64,000 bases of DNA from Bugulina stolonifera (taxonomy: Eukaryota; Bryozoa; Gymnolaemata; Cheilostomatida; Bugulidae): assembly GCA_935421135.1 (NCBI GenBank), contig OW285192.1:16159001-16223000 (forward strand), read 5' to 3'. The notes beneath the pieces are model-generated. The model saw only the letters and a list, made by a program, of their open reading frames with translations. It was not told the origin of the DNA and searched no databases. How positions within the stretch are numbered: position 1 is the stretch's first letter; every line of letters starts with the position of its first letter. A program made the translations under genes and the position numbers. Of this stretch, positions 22,246 to 35,340 are shown in pieces.

Positions 22246-23615
22246 ACTAGGCCTATTGTATATTTATAGGGTTTCCTTTCCTTTCAAAACCTCGTGGTGT
22301 TAGGTATAGCAATTTATTGGTTGCATGGGTTGTTACTCACAGCAGTAAATTGACAAGAATGGACACAGGTGAGCCACACTATTGCAAGTTTTGACCAAAT
22401 TTAGAGGTTGCTACTGAATGAGTTATCGTTGGACAGGAACATGGATTGACACTTGTTGTTTGATGTTGCTAGGTGTAGTATCATTTCACGTTCATTCTAG
22501 GCTTAAAAACTGCATTTCTGTTTACAGCTTCTACTGTACAAATCATTGTTACACATGTATTAATGTAGCAATTGTTGTCATAGATTCTGGGTTTAAATTT
22601 ACTGTGATGAAGATTGTGCTACAACACAAATTTCTATGGTATTTATTTTGAAATAAATCTAGTTTAGTAATTATTACAAAATATACATGGTGGTATAGTT
22701 AAGTTTATTACTTGTCTGTTTGAGACAACTACAATTGTTAAAAATAATTGGTAATAATATACTGCATATCCTAGAATATTATATAACAAAATATTCCTAC
22801 AATAACATGTGTGCAAGGTTATGTGCAGGAGTACTAAAAAATTGAAAGTATAGGCTATAGACCTCAACGGAATTTATGTGTGTTTATTGACAATTAGATA
22901 AGTACAAGCCACATGTATATAAAAAGTTCTGAACCATAAACAATGTACATACATGTAGTACAATAGTTATGCTGGTCTATTACCTGAAGCCTGGGTTGGC
23001 ATCTCACAATATAAAAATAATATCTAAAAGTGGAATATACATTAAGTCTGTATGCACATGCCCATGTAGGCCTACATGACTAGAGAAGTATCTGCTGAGT
23101 AAACTAGAACCAGTAGTTGGCATAAAGTAATCTTAGACTTACATGTATGTCCAAAAATGAGACAATATATTGGGATTACTAAAGTATATACAATGTATAA
23201 TGAAGGCAACCTTTCTCTTGCTCAGTTTTAGCAAAGCACCAATAGTGATGGCTTCCAGGCAAACAATCCAGTTTCGCTGCAGCTAAAGGCTCACCTTACT
23301 GTCAATTCCACCATTGAACGAATGTTGCCAATAATTTATACTTCACTGCTATGTATACTTCTGTCTACTTGGCTGAGAGTGGACCTGTGCAAAAAACATT
23401 CATGTTGTCAGAAATTGGGAGTTGTGCTACTTTTAGTAAATAGTGAAGGGTGCTGCTAGGCTAGCTAGGGCTATTTCTTAGCTGCACCAATCAGGTATCA
23501 AACTGAAAAAACAGAGCTATACATGCAGAATGAGTATAATGATAATGATAGTTATATTATGTACAATTTAAATATCTTCCCATTTGCAAGAAATTAAGTT
23601 ACATGTAGTTGTTTT
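22246..23615. other. Intergenic, nothing recognised
   Basis: AT-rich sequence downstream of the CNG channel gene. It probably includes that gene's 3' untranslated region, but no clear polyadenylation site was chosen. Confidence 0.4.
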
Positions 23616-26600
23616 TCAAGCATTTACAGTGTCTACTGATGAAGTATTAATTTTCTGACTTGCCTCTGATTTCACAGTCAGCCTGAATGGGGGGCTACTC
23701 TCCCCCTCCCTCTCCAAGTCACAGATGTTGAGTTGCGAGGTCTCTAGGCTATATAGTCTTTGCCTTAGCCTACTATGCACTGAGTCATACGTTGCTATAA
23801 ACTGGGAAAACCTAGAAGGAGAAGCTATATGTATATGTGTAAATAATAACAGCTAGTAGCATAATGCATGCACAATCTACCCACCACAATGTCTGAAATA
23901 CTTTAGCTTTCCATAAAGCAGTCTATGGCATAATTATAAACATCTCTATCGCTGATATTATTTCCAGAATATTCAACTTAGCAATCCAGTAAAAAAGTGA
24001 CTGCATGTAAATTAGTAAGTGTAGGGCTTTGAGTGGACTTACTATTGTACTGTCTCAATTAAAACAGTTACAACCATACCACTTGATTGATTCACCAATC
24101 TAATGCAAAGATTACAAACAATAATGAGTATTTTATCAGTAGTCTGTCCACAAAAAACAGTTTATATTTAACCTTTTCCTTCATTTTGTCTTGTTGACTT
24201 AGTAGAAATACAAGACATTACTTTTTTATAGGTGTGCAAAGTTAACATACATTGAAGCTTACACTAATACACCTTGCATATCAATAACTACAGTACTAGT
24301 CAGCCACTAGAAGAAAATAAGTTAGTTGCATGTAGGTAAAGAGAAGAGTATGTCCATCTCACCTACTAGTCAGTGAGTCCATTTTCTCTTCTAAGAACGC
24401 AATTTTTTCATCAAGGGAGTGATTTCTTGTCTCTGTTTTTCCTAATGCATTTTCATCTATCAGGTTGTCCTTTAGCAACATTTGTCGTCCTTTTTCTAGG
24501 TAATAAATAAATACATGTACGGTAAAAATAATGGATTAGTATGATTTTCCCATTGATACACATGACTACAAGTCACTTACATGTACATGGTGTACAGGTA
24601 CATGTATATATAACATAAACCCCTTATTAATCATGCATACTACATAATACATAATACATAATACATAATACATAATACATAATACATAATACATAATACA
24701 TAATACATAATACATAATACATAATACATAATACATAATACATAATACATAATACATAATACATAATACATAATAAGTAATACATAATACATAAAGTATA
24801 TACATGTACATTGTAGTTGTATTATTTCACAGTCTAACAGTCAGCATAATCTCTTTGAAGTTACAAAACAAAACTTCTATAAATACCAGAATTCTATTAC
24901 ATGTTTTCAGTTTCCACTTGTGTGGCATACACATGTTATATTATATAATGTGGGTGGACAGAATAGGAAATATGGGCCTACCTATTAGCATGTCTTTAGC
25001 TTCAGGGTATTCTGATAAAGCTTCCCATAGGTCACGCTTGGACAGTACGAATAGATCGCTGTAGCCTGTGCTCATTACGTTAGCTGTGCGTCTATTACCA
25101 GTCTTGTTACCAGCTATGTTCAGAATACTTATCTCTCCAAAAACACTCCCATCACTAAGTGTGGCAAACACCTGTCATAGTAATTAAAGGCACACATGAG
25201 GTCATGTGGCCATGAACATGAAGGAACCTATGATACGCTGATGGATTCTACCAACCCTTAAATATTATACCTAATAATCTAAAATTATGATGATAGCAGA
25301 GCAGCTGCAGTGTCATCATGGAAACCTTAGACCACAATGTTTAGTTACTAGAGCCTTACCTGTTCACCATCGTCTGCAACAACTGAGAGTTTTCCCCTCT
25401 TGACAATGTACATTTCTCTGCCTATATCCCCTTTTCGGCAAATGTAGTCGCCTGGGCTGAATACCTACAAATATACATGAATAATGTTCTCAAGCTGAAA
25501 TATGCCTGCATGAGTGCTATGGGGTGCGTTTGGAGCGATGGGAGAAGGGGGGTCACACTTGGGGCTATGCAGAGACTAAGAAGTCTAATTTTTATGTCCA
25601 ATGAAGGTACTGCTACCTATGCTTGACATTTACAGTTTCTCATATCTCCTAGAAATTTGCAACGGTAAGAAATATATTATTTTTGAAGTGCAAGTGGCAG
25701 TATAATAAGCAGCGTATTTTGTCTTTGAGAAATATTCTCATAAAATTAAGCTAACATTGAAGAAATATTATAATGGTAAAATGCCAAGATGGAAATTTAT
25801 TTCTTATTACAAAGTGCATGCACAAATCAATGAAGCTACAATAAACTGAGTTATTGAATTAATCACCATTATGCAATTGTCTGATTACCACACTCCAGTA
25901 TAAAGAAACCTAATACTATTCATTAGATTATGCATTTATATATAATATGCCTACTGGTATGTATAAGCTTTTAATATTATTATAATCGTTGCTGCTATAT
26001 TTTATCTAGGGATCCCAGTCTAGACTATGTACAACAACTAATAACCCTCTATTCAGTTTACACCCCAGGGATAAAATTGATTGATTGGTGGAACTTGCGG
26101 TATCAAGCTTAGAATGAATTTCTGTAGTTACTTATATTATGTGTAGGCAAAAGAAAATGTGAATTTAAGTTGCTATGATATAATCAAACGTACATGTAAA
26201 ACTTAACCAAAAGTTCATTTCACCTAACCCAAGTACCAAGAGACATGTTGCAGGCATAAATTTATAGCAGGCTATAGGAGTTTCCACTGCATTGCCGCGT
26301 ATGAACTTCGTGTGAGCCTTAATTAGTGAATATTTTTGGAGTAATCTTTCCTTGCTAAAATAATATGAGCTTACCTGTAGTTTTAGCTTGAGAACTAGTT
26401 CGACTAGAAGGCCAGGTTCACAGTCTTGGAATATGCCCACCTGACTTAAAGTTTCCATGTGTACATTTATGGCTATCTCAGCCTTCAACTTGTCGGGTAG
26501 AGATCCGAGTACCGCTTCCTCGTCTAAAGTGGTTTGATTTGCCCAGAGGTAGTCAAACCTGCAGCATTTAAAATGTGAGACATCAATATTATCATGTTCT

Positions 26601-29600
26601 ATGCAAAATTTGATCAATCTTACATATAGGCCTATATTTATCGTTCACTACATGTTTATACATACAGGTAACTACATGTGTGGTAACGATCAATTTGTAT
26701 GTATAAGATAATACTATTACTATTGCTTATTGACAAATCAGAATTCTAGTAACTGAAATTTTCTGCACTTGCAACTAAGCAGCTACTTCTAGACTTGGAC
26801 TGCATAGCACCCTTTTGCCTAACGTTGCAGAGTTTTGTAATAGAAAGCTGAGTGCCCAATTAACAACTCCTCTTCTTGCAAAAGTGAGCTTACTAAATAA
26901 CGCAAGTGATCTCTTGCCTCGGCATCAGGTAATACATAACACAATGAAGATCTAAGTTGTCAAAGATAAAGTACAGATAATGTTCGCCTTACTGTTCTAC
27001 AGGAAAACATTCAGTATTTAGGGGATACACAGTTGCTTTCGGAACACAGTTCCACAAGTTTCATATTAAAGGGAAGCAGTAGGCATGCATTCAGTAATAT
27101 TCATATACTAGGAAATATCAAATAAAAATTACTATTTCCCTTCTAGAAGATATTTATGGAGTTTAAAGAGTAGAGTGTTATCTATAGTTCATATTTTTTC
27201 ACATTACTTTTGTCATGTTACGGCGGGAAACATACAAATTTATAACGTACCACTGAATTACTCGTTTTTCTAGAGATTTTCCAACTTTCCTGAAGGTCAT
27301 ATAACGCTTGATTCCATCCATCTTCTGCTGAAACTCGGACCGTTCTTTATTCATGTTGGTTATCATAGATCCAACGTTACCAACGATGGTAGCGAATATT
27401 AGAACTCCTATTAAGAAGTCGCAGATTACGAACAAGAATTCCAAATCTGAACTCGGTGGAGGTGTTTCACCGATTGTCGTTAGTGTCAATGTTGACCAAT
27501 AGAAACTGTAAATATACTTTCGACTTAGCGGATCGGAGATGTTTGGATACACCCATCCATCTGCACCGAAGCCTATCCAGTTGGATATGGCAAAGTATGC
27601 ACAGGCATTCCAATGAATGATGATTAAAATATACAGAGTCAGATTAATTATTCGAAGAAGGTTCGGATAGTTTGTTCGAGAAATTGTTTTGTCGAAGAAC
27701 TCAAAGAGGCGAGGAAGTTTTAGCAATCGATTGAATCTTACATATGGAGCACCAACGTGTACTGTTGAGGAAGATTCTGAAACTGGTATCCAGACGTAGC
27801 CAATGTCAATAGGAAGTATGCTTGCTACATCTAACCAAAATACATGGCTCTTTATGTAGTTGATTGCTAACTTCTTGCTGTCCTTTACCATTAGCCCGTG
27901 TTCCAGATAACCTGAATCAAAGAGAAATAATATACATCATGGCAAATTATTCCGATTTGTTGTCAAAACAAATAGCTAATCCTACACAATCTTTCTGTCA
28001 TAGTTTTTATCCCAAAAGGTTTCACATTTTGTTTATAATAAGGCCTACTTGTGGATCACTAAGTGCATTCATGTGTAGCAACAGCCGAGATTTTCGTAAT
28101 GCAAGTGAAAAGGCATCTAATTAATGTCCCATGAGAGAGTACTGGACACATTGACCAGCCATCAGTCATAATTTGATTCATACAGTTTAGTTCCAGTTCC
28201 ATCCTCATGGATGGTTATCAAGTTGCTTGTTTCCAAAATTGGACAGAGTTTAGACTATTGAATAAACTTTTGAGTAAGATATTCTTACATTCACCAAAGA
28301 AAAATACAATTTAGTCAATCAGATTTCATTATAGTTTTTTACCAATCAGTGAATTTTGTGGTAGTAATTTTATTAATTATTGTACCCAATAAACTGAATC
28401 GTAATAATATAATACTACATGAAAATTTCCCATACCTGTTCTAAACTTGACCATCATGTCCACTATATACATTACATCACAGACGTAGTCGAGAGTTACC
28501 CATATACCAACGTATGAGGTGTGTAACTCAGTAAACACACACCTAGCTATAATCAGCAGCATATTGTATAGTATTGGTATAGCTATAACACATAGCCATA
28601 CGTAATAGCTTCTTTGAGAAGGACTTAGCACCACCAATATATGATTTCTGCAACAAAGAATAGAGGGAACCGTTGACCAGCAGTCGGGACCAACTGCATC
28701 TTTTTGAAATGGGATTGCATCAATAAATGCAACAAATTAAATTTTTGTAAAAACAAATATTTTTCAAGAATGTTCATTCTATAAGTGTAACTTTTAATAA
28801 GCACATACATGCTTTTGTAATTTCAGCTTGATAAACTGTGTATATAAAAATGCTACAGGTTTATAATAATATAGTTGCTAGTAGTCTAATATGTTGGACA
28901 AAAAACTTTTAATATTTCGCTGTGCCAGTATGAAAATGACCTATCTAGCTGGAGCCAAAAAATTTGATTTTTTGGTTGATTTGGTGTTCTACATGTCCCA
29001 TGACCACGTTCTGAAAATTTGGTGATGATTGCATAATTACTTCCTGTTCAAACTGAGAATGCAAATGGACATGTGCCAATAAAGAATAATTAGCACCACA
29101 AACTTGAAAGTGCTCTAGCAGAAAACGAAAAACTGCCCAGATAGGTCATTTGCATACTGGGGCAGTGATCCGGAAACACAAAAGTTAACCAGTCAACAAG
29201 AAATGTAATTAGAATGTCATATCGCCAACTAGTAGCAAGAATATCTAAGTTCAAATTCTTATTTCTCAATGCCAAAGGCCTCTATAAATCATAAAAGGGT
29301 GAGAAGTTTCATCTGGAAAATACAGTGCTTTTATCTTTTCTGTATGCCTGCTTATATACTAGTAGTAAATATTTGGGCACACCAGAAAGTGCGTATGTTA
29401 GGTGTGCACTCAGCCTGATTTTTATAGAGAGACTCATGTGGCCAAGAGATTCCCACCTCACCTCCAGCACAGATGCATTGACCCAAACTGAACACCATGC
29501 CCCAAGGGCTGGACAGTTATTGTCTTGCTTATATACGCAAACGGCCAGATGACACTTACTAACTACCTGGCAATATATACTAATTTAAGAACACTGCACA

Positions 29601-30711
29601 CAGTTTAATATTATGATATATTTCTAAATCATTAGTTTGCTCAAATGAATTTGATACCTGATTCTTTTCCACTTGGTCAAAGGAACGGTTGTGTCTTTCG
29701 CTGGAGGAAATTTTGAGGTAGCCATCCCAAACCTCTGGAGGAATGAGTTCTTTCTTGTAGGGCTCCCAGAGTTCCGTTCTGTAAACCTATGAACTGCCTT
29801 AAAATGTATACGCAAAATATTATAATTTTATATAAATAATTATTATAATGCAGATAATCATACATTATGCATTATCATGCTACATCTTGTCTCTTGAAAT
29901 TTTGGACATTGGTTATTGTCTACCTTCAATTTCAGAACACAGACTTCTGGTTTAGATGAAATAATAGTTATCAATAACATTAAAACTCAGGTGTGGAATA
30001 TTGATATCCGAAGGCATTAACCTAATCCATTAATTATACTGATTTAAACCCATGTGAGATAAATCCAATACCCTGGAGTTAATTTGAATAATTATATTGT
30101 TTACAAAGAGTAATGTTGCTTAAAAATTTTAGGAACATGACATAAAATTATTATGATTTCGTGTTACATCTGCTTCCCTGTGGATAAATATGCACTTCCT
30201 GTGCTACAGTATGACGAAATCACCATACACAAGTAGTAGAAGCATAGCCTGTGCTCAGATCATCTGCATTTCATGCAACATCCACCATCATTACAGCTGG
30301 TTCTGCTAAAACCACCTGCCTTTAGTTTCCAGTTTACACGAGCATATGTACTTCTCTAACATTTGAAAAAAAACAAATTAATGGCACTTCAGCATCATTG
30401 GTTCAAATAAAGTTAGAAACAAAATTAGTTTGAATTTTGGTAGTAAGCGGCCACCACACTTGGTAGCCAATGTTGTATTATACCATAGAGAAGATAACTC
30501 CATGTCATATACTTACTTGAAATATTCTTCGAACCTTGTTCCACAATGTAACTCCATCTTTAGGTCTACACATCTGGGATCTTTCCATATCCGCAGAAGG
30601 AGTTTCTAGTGAAGGACCTGCAGGTACGTCACCACCGAATTCTTTCTCAATTACTTCACTATTTTGAAATGCATTGTTGATCCTTGGAAGAGGCAGCCCA
30701 TTGGATGCCAT
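23616..30711 (-). CDS. Cyclic-nucleotide-gated cation channel, CNGA-like
   Basis: Nine exons: 30711..30517, 29786..29658, 28647..28436, 27911..27251, 26558..26375, 25464..25360, 25171..24982, 24495..24363 and 23811..23616. All junctions agree in phase except exon 2 to exon 3 (phase 0 against a needed phase 2), so a small exon is missing or a boundary differs. Exon 3 holds S1-S2 ([16 protein letters not shown]). Exon 4 holds S3-S6 with the pore TTIGETPPP, the CNGA-type filter with glutamate. Exons 5-7 hold the C-linker (FDYLWANQ) and the cyclic-nucleotide site (FGEISILN and GNRRTANV). The last two exons give [14 protein letters not shown] and a C-terminal leucine-zipper helix (FLEEKMDSL). The protein is a plasma-membrane or ciliary non-selective cation channel opened by cGMP or cAMP. 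Confidence 0.92.
24640..24795. repeat. 7-bp tandem array (ACATAAT)n
   Basis: About 20 copies of a 7-bp unit in the intron between exons 7 and 8 of the channel gene. The frames across it are artefacts. Confidence 0.97.
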
Positions 30712-33700
30712 GTTTTATCCGCTAAAACAGAGTATTTTTTCAATTTTGAGCACCTATCTCTATCTTCCTGCAAGCCCATATTAAATAAGATTTTACTTAA
30801 AAAATAAACTGAAAAAACTTTAGTAGAATTGTTAAACGATAAGTGCGATGAACACAGTCTACTTCACTTTGACTGAGCTCTACCTATGTAAGTAGCAAAT
30901 ATTGGAACATCTGTTCCAATATTCGTTACGTTGAGGTGTAGCAGTACCTGGGCATAGTGGCTCAGAAATGCCCAAGCTCCAGAAAAGACATGTTTAAGGC
31001 AACTGGTAAATAAAACAGAGATGTATATCAGGTCATGACCTTGTAAACCTTATGCGCTAGCAATAAGCCAGATATAGTACGATAGTGAAACATAATATAC
31101 ATTGTATATAGATGTAGGTAAAGCAAGACAGCAACTATATGTAAGTAATGTTGCATAATGTAGTATGTCGCATATATGCACAGATATAGATAGCATTGTA
31201 CAATTGAATCATTTTTAGTAAAATTTACACACTAATGGAATATTATAATTAAATAATGTTAACGCCTGTTCATACACACATATTGATTTTAAAATAAGAT
31301 TTCACATTGAATTCCAGTTTTATCTGATAGATTCTTTAACTGGCACCCACACCTACAGGCTACATTCTATGTGAAAAAGGAAAACAAGTCATCGTCCCTA
31401 AAAGACCTCTACTATATTAGTTCTGGTAGAGAAAACAATGGCATTTCTCTACCATGCTATCATCAATTTACTAATAAAACCCTCTAAATGTCTGGGGCTA
31501 ATATTATGGTTCATCTTAACAATACTATTAATGGCGATTGATAGAAAGTTGGTAATCTACTGTACTTCTTATGCCACTCGAACCATCAGATATTTGGCAG
31601 CTAATCTCAGCCCAGGAAATTATGATCTTCGTACAAAACAGTGACAGAATCCCTATGCAGCACTCAAGTAAGAAAGTTGACTGTATAATATCATGAGATG
31701 TCAATGTGACACTAACTAAATTTATTTACTGGAGCTCAATGACCTATATTATATTACTAATCAAACTCATATGCTAGACATAGCTCCGTCAAAAATCTAA
31801 GAATTATACATGTAATAAACTTCAAGGTATGTGGAATGATGTAATTATGATATTTTGGTGGTGGCTATATATATAGCAAAGAAGCCTTCAATATTCAACC
31901 CACTCCACTATTAAAATTATCTAAACCTATTATTTTGGCCTGTACTTGTATCTCTAGGATACAAACATAAATTGATTCCTTATTATTTCTCTTTTCTATG
32001 CATGTGATGAGAAAACAGCTTCAATCTTGATGCAACATCTTTGTCGAAGATTATTTCAGGTTTTTTATAAAAAAACTATACAGCTAAGGAATGAGGGACC
32101 CATTAAAACATCTATATCTGTTTGTAACTCTGTCCTCCCTCCCTATGATAAACCAATTTGAAAAATCCATCATCTTCTCTTTTGGGGCAAGAAAAAAGTC
32201 CAAACATGCCGATGTTGTGTCAGAGTGTCCACACGTAGATGTTGCAAGAGACAGTCAGGTTTGGTTTACTTGATGAGACAACTAATTACCCTGAGTGAAT
32301 ATGAACCTAAGGCATTACCATTCAATGTTTCACTAAACATTTCTTATGAAAAGAATTTGTATGTTAGATTAATTACAAAGTACAAATTCACAGGTTGAAA
32401 TTTTAAACTCTGAAGTCTAGGTAATATTCTCTCACAGTAGGCCTACTAATACAAGCGTTATAATGCAACAACCTACATGCAGGTAAAAATTGCATGAAAG
32501 GGGTGTACTCCTTTCATGTAATTTACATAACATACTATGTACATGCACAATGTATTTGTAATAATAAAATAAAAATAAGGCAAAAGCGTAAAATTTTATT
32601 ATTTTACCAATGAAACAGCAGAAACATGGCCGGTACTTAACACTAACCTGTGAGAGCAGTTTTACAGTGTTACAAGTAAAATATATTCAAATTCATCTCC
32701 TATGAAGGGATGAGAGAAGGAACATTCCTAGAGTCCACTACAAACTACTTCGTAGTACCAACTACAACTTGCTAATAGCGTTGTGTAAATGCAATGCTGT
32801 GATAGCTCTTCATATTGACTATCTACTTCACACTATACTATAATGCCAGTGTCCATCTATATAAGTAACATGTAGAAACATCTAGTATGCATATTAAGTA
32901 TCATCAGCAGAGGGAATCTACCTTCACCCTGCTTGTAAGATCAATATCCAGTAATTAGGGTATTTATGTTATTTGAAATTTAGTAAAATCTAATTATAGC
33001 TAACAACAAAATGAATTCAGTCTTGTATTTGTAGGCCTATAGCGTAAAAGGAAAACTTTCAAATCAAGCTCTATAACAAACAATTTTCTGTTAGCTAAGT
33101 ATAATCATATTAAAATGAAATTTTTAACTCCGCCAAAACTTTACCAAACCAGATTATTTATATACAGTATTATGTTGAATACGTTGAAAGATCAACCAAA
33201 CAGATTTTATTTACATGTAAACAGATTTGTGAATAACGTGAATGTTTTGCTATTTACCCCAAACCCAACTACATTTTGTGCATTTATGATCATGGACTTT
33301 GTCTGCCTCAAATAATATAGACACTAAGTGATTGCTTCCCTTGTTTGATAGGTATTCAACTGTTTAGCTTTTTCTTACACAGGAGCACAGTCTAAAAAGA
33401 CTAAGTTTGTGTTTGTTCCTACAACTTAGTGATGCAATTCAGCTATTCTACCTGTTGGCCTTTCTAACTGTATTCTGTGAGGTGCAGGGACTAAAAACTG
33501 TATAAATTATATGCACTGGGTCTTTTGTGGTAAACTGCATTTACGTAGCATAAAATTTTAATGTTAAAATATAGATATTCATGCATTACATGTCGGTATT
33601 TAAAATCATCAGGTGGTAGATGGCGGATAATTTTGTTTACTAAATGGATTATGGTCATTTTATATGACGGTATATGTGTATTTAGGTATTGATTTTTGTA

Positions 33701-35340
33701 TTGTGTGACAAGTTCATGTGCTAAATAACTGAATTACCAGCTCCATGCATAAGATAATGCACTCCTCTAGCTCATGAAGATGGTTTATGACTATACCATT
33801 GTTAAACACTATTTTAGCCTCCTGTGGGTTGGACAGCTTGTGATGAAATATAATGGCTAAGTATGCCACATCTTTTAGGAGTAGGTTGAGAGGCCTAACA
33901 TTTTATACAGATGTCAACCAAGGAAATGACTTTTAGAAGATAAAAAAATCAAAATAGAGCTTTCAAGAGTTTTTAAGTTTATGTTATTTGAATAACTTAA
34001 TTGAGAAGCAGACTATGAAAAGCACCATGAAACAACCTGAGTCCACCTGTCAGCACATTGATGTGATGATGATGACACAAGATTACATACATGTAATTAT
34101 TGTAATAGGTTACTACATTATAATACATGTATAATTATGACAAATCACTTGCTGTAGAACCATTAGAAGCACTAGAGTCACAATGTCAGAGTGAAATTAA
34201 AAAGACCATAGAAAAACAACAATCCAATCCAGTATTGCTCTTTGCACAATTATGTATGATTAGACTATTAATTAAATATTAGTAATACAAGCAATAAAGA
34301 TTAGTGTGATCTGAACCAAGATCATGAAAGTTGCTTTGAAATAAATTATAGTATTGTCAGATAAAGTTAAATTTTAATGTTTCTCCTATCAAATTGATGT
34401 AGAGAAAGGAGACCAGTAAAGTAATATATAAAGTAATAGGTGTCATGGCAGTGATGTGGTGTTAGGAATAACAAAAAATTAAGTTTCGAAAGAGAGGTCA
34501 AATTTATAAAATCAAAATGCCTTTGATATGTAAAATTATTAACTAATGGAGAATAGAAGACTAGAACCACTGTAAGAAAAATAAATAAATTGCATGTAGT
34601 ACAGAGTTACAGCTGTCACCTTTTAGAACTGCTTCCTTAGGTCAACCGCTAGCACCTCTGGGACTCTAGCTAGATCAACCTCTCTTAGCTGTCATCCTGT
34701 TTACTTCATCAAAATAGTGAGAGATCTGTGTGTGAATAAATAATTTAAGATTAATTACTATCTGCTCTGAACAACAGCTCTTCTGGGGTTTAGTCAACAT
34801 ATACACTTATTTGGAGTTGTCAGTCATCTGTCTTGGTGAGTGGTCACCATGGAGATGGGCAACAAAGCAGCAAATTACTCAAATATGAAATGAAAACCAA
34901 GGCTATGTACATGAAAGGTAATATCCATATATACACATGCACACTGTACATTGTACATGTACTTCAACTAAAAGAGCGGACAATTCCAATTATACTTGGT
35001 CACTGCTGAGCCAACTTCCTTGCTGAAGTGATTGCAGGAATAACTGTAGGAGACATGTATTCTCATTATGAAGGCGGTAAGTCGTGCATCAAGTCACTAA
35101 GCACAGGTTTTAAATTACAAATCAGAAGAAAAGAGTAGGTTTTTTTTTGGAAAATCAACTCACAAATCCCAGGCTTGTATAGAACCTTCTGAGCATCAAA
35201 AATTAAGTTAAGTCACTTGATAAAGCTAGTGCCTGAAATCTTAACATCAAATCAAAAATTTGATAAACCTAGTAATCTGCATGTATGGATGCTTCAACAC
35301 TAGAGATCATGTGGTAACAATGCACCAATGCAATATACAT
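30712..35340. other. 4.6 kb without a supported gene
   Basis: AT-rich sequence between the 5' end of the CNG gene and the 3' end of the glycosyltransferase gene. Short frames (for example 31438-31644) lack splice context and family resemblance. The part next to 35341 probably includes the 3' untranslated region of the glycosyltransferase. Confidence 0.5.

Noticed and set aside
24566..24811. Possible membrane protein or interstitial telomere-like repeat
   Set aside because: The (ACATAAT)n array gives a repeating seven-residue peptide and does not match known animal telomere repeats; it is intronic.
29090..29275. Possible missing exon of the CNG channel
   Set aside because: Open for 61 codons, but I found no acceptor/donor pair giving the needed phase and no similarity to CNG N-terminal regions.
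31438..31644. 68-codon hydrophobic frame
   Set aside because: Isolated in AT-rich sequence, no splice partners, no signal of a family.
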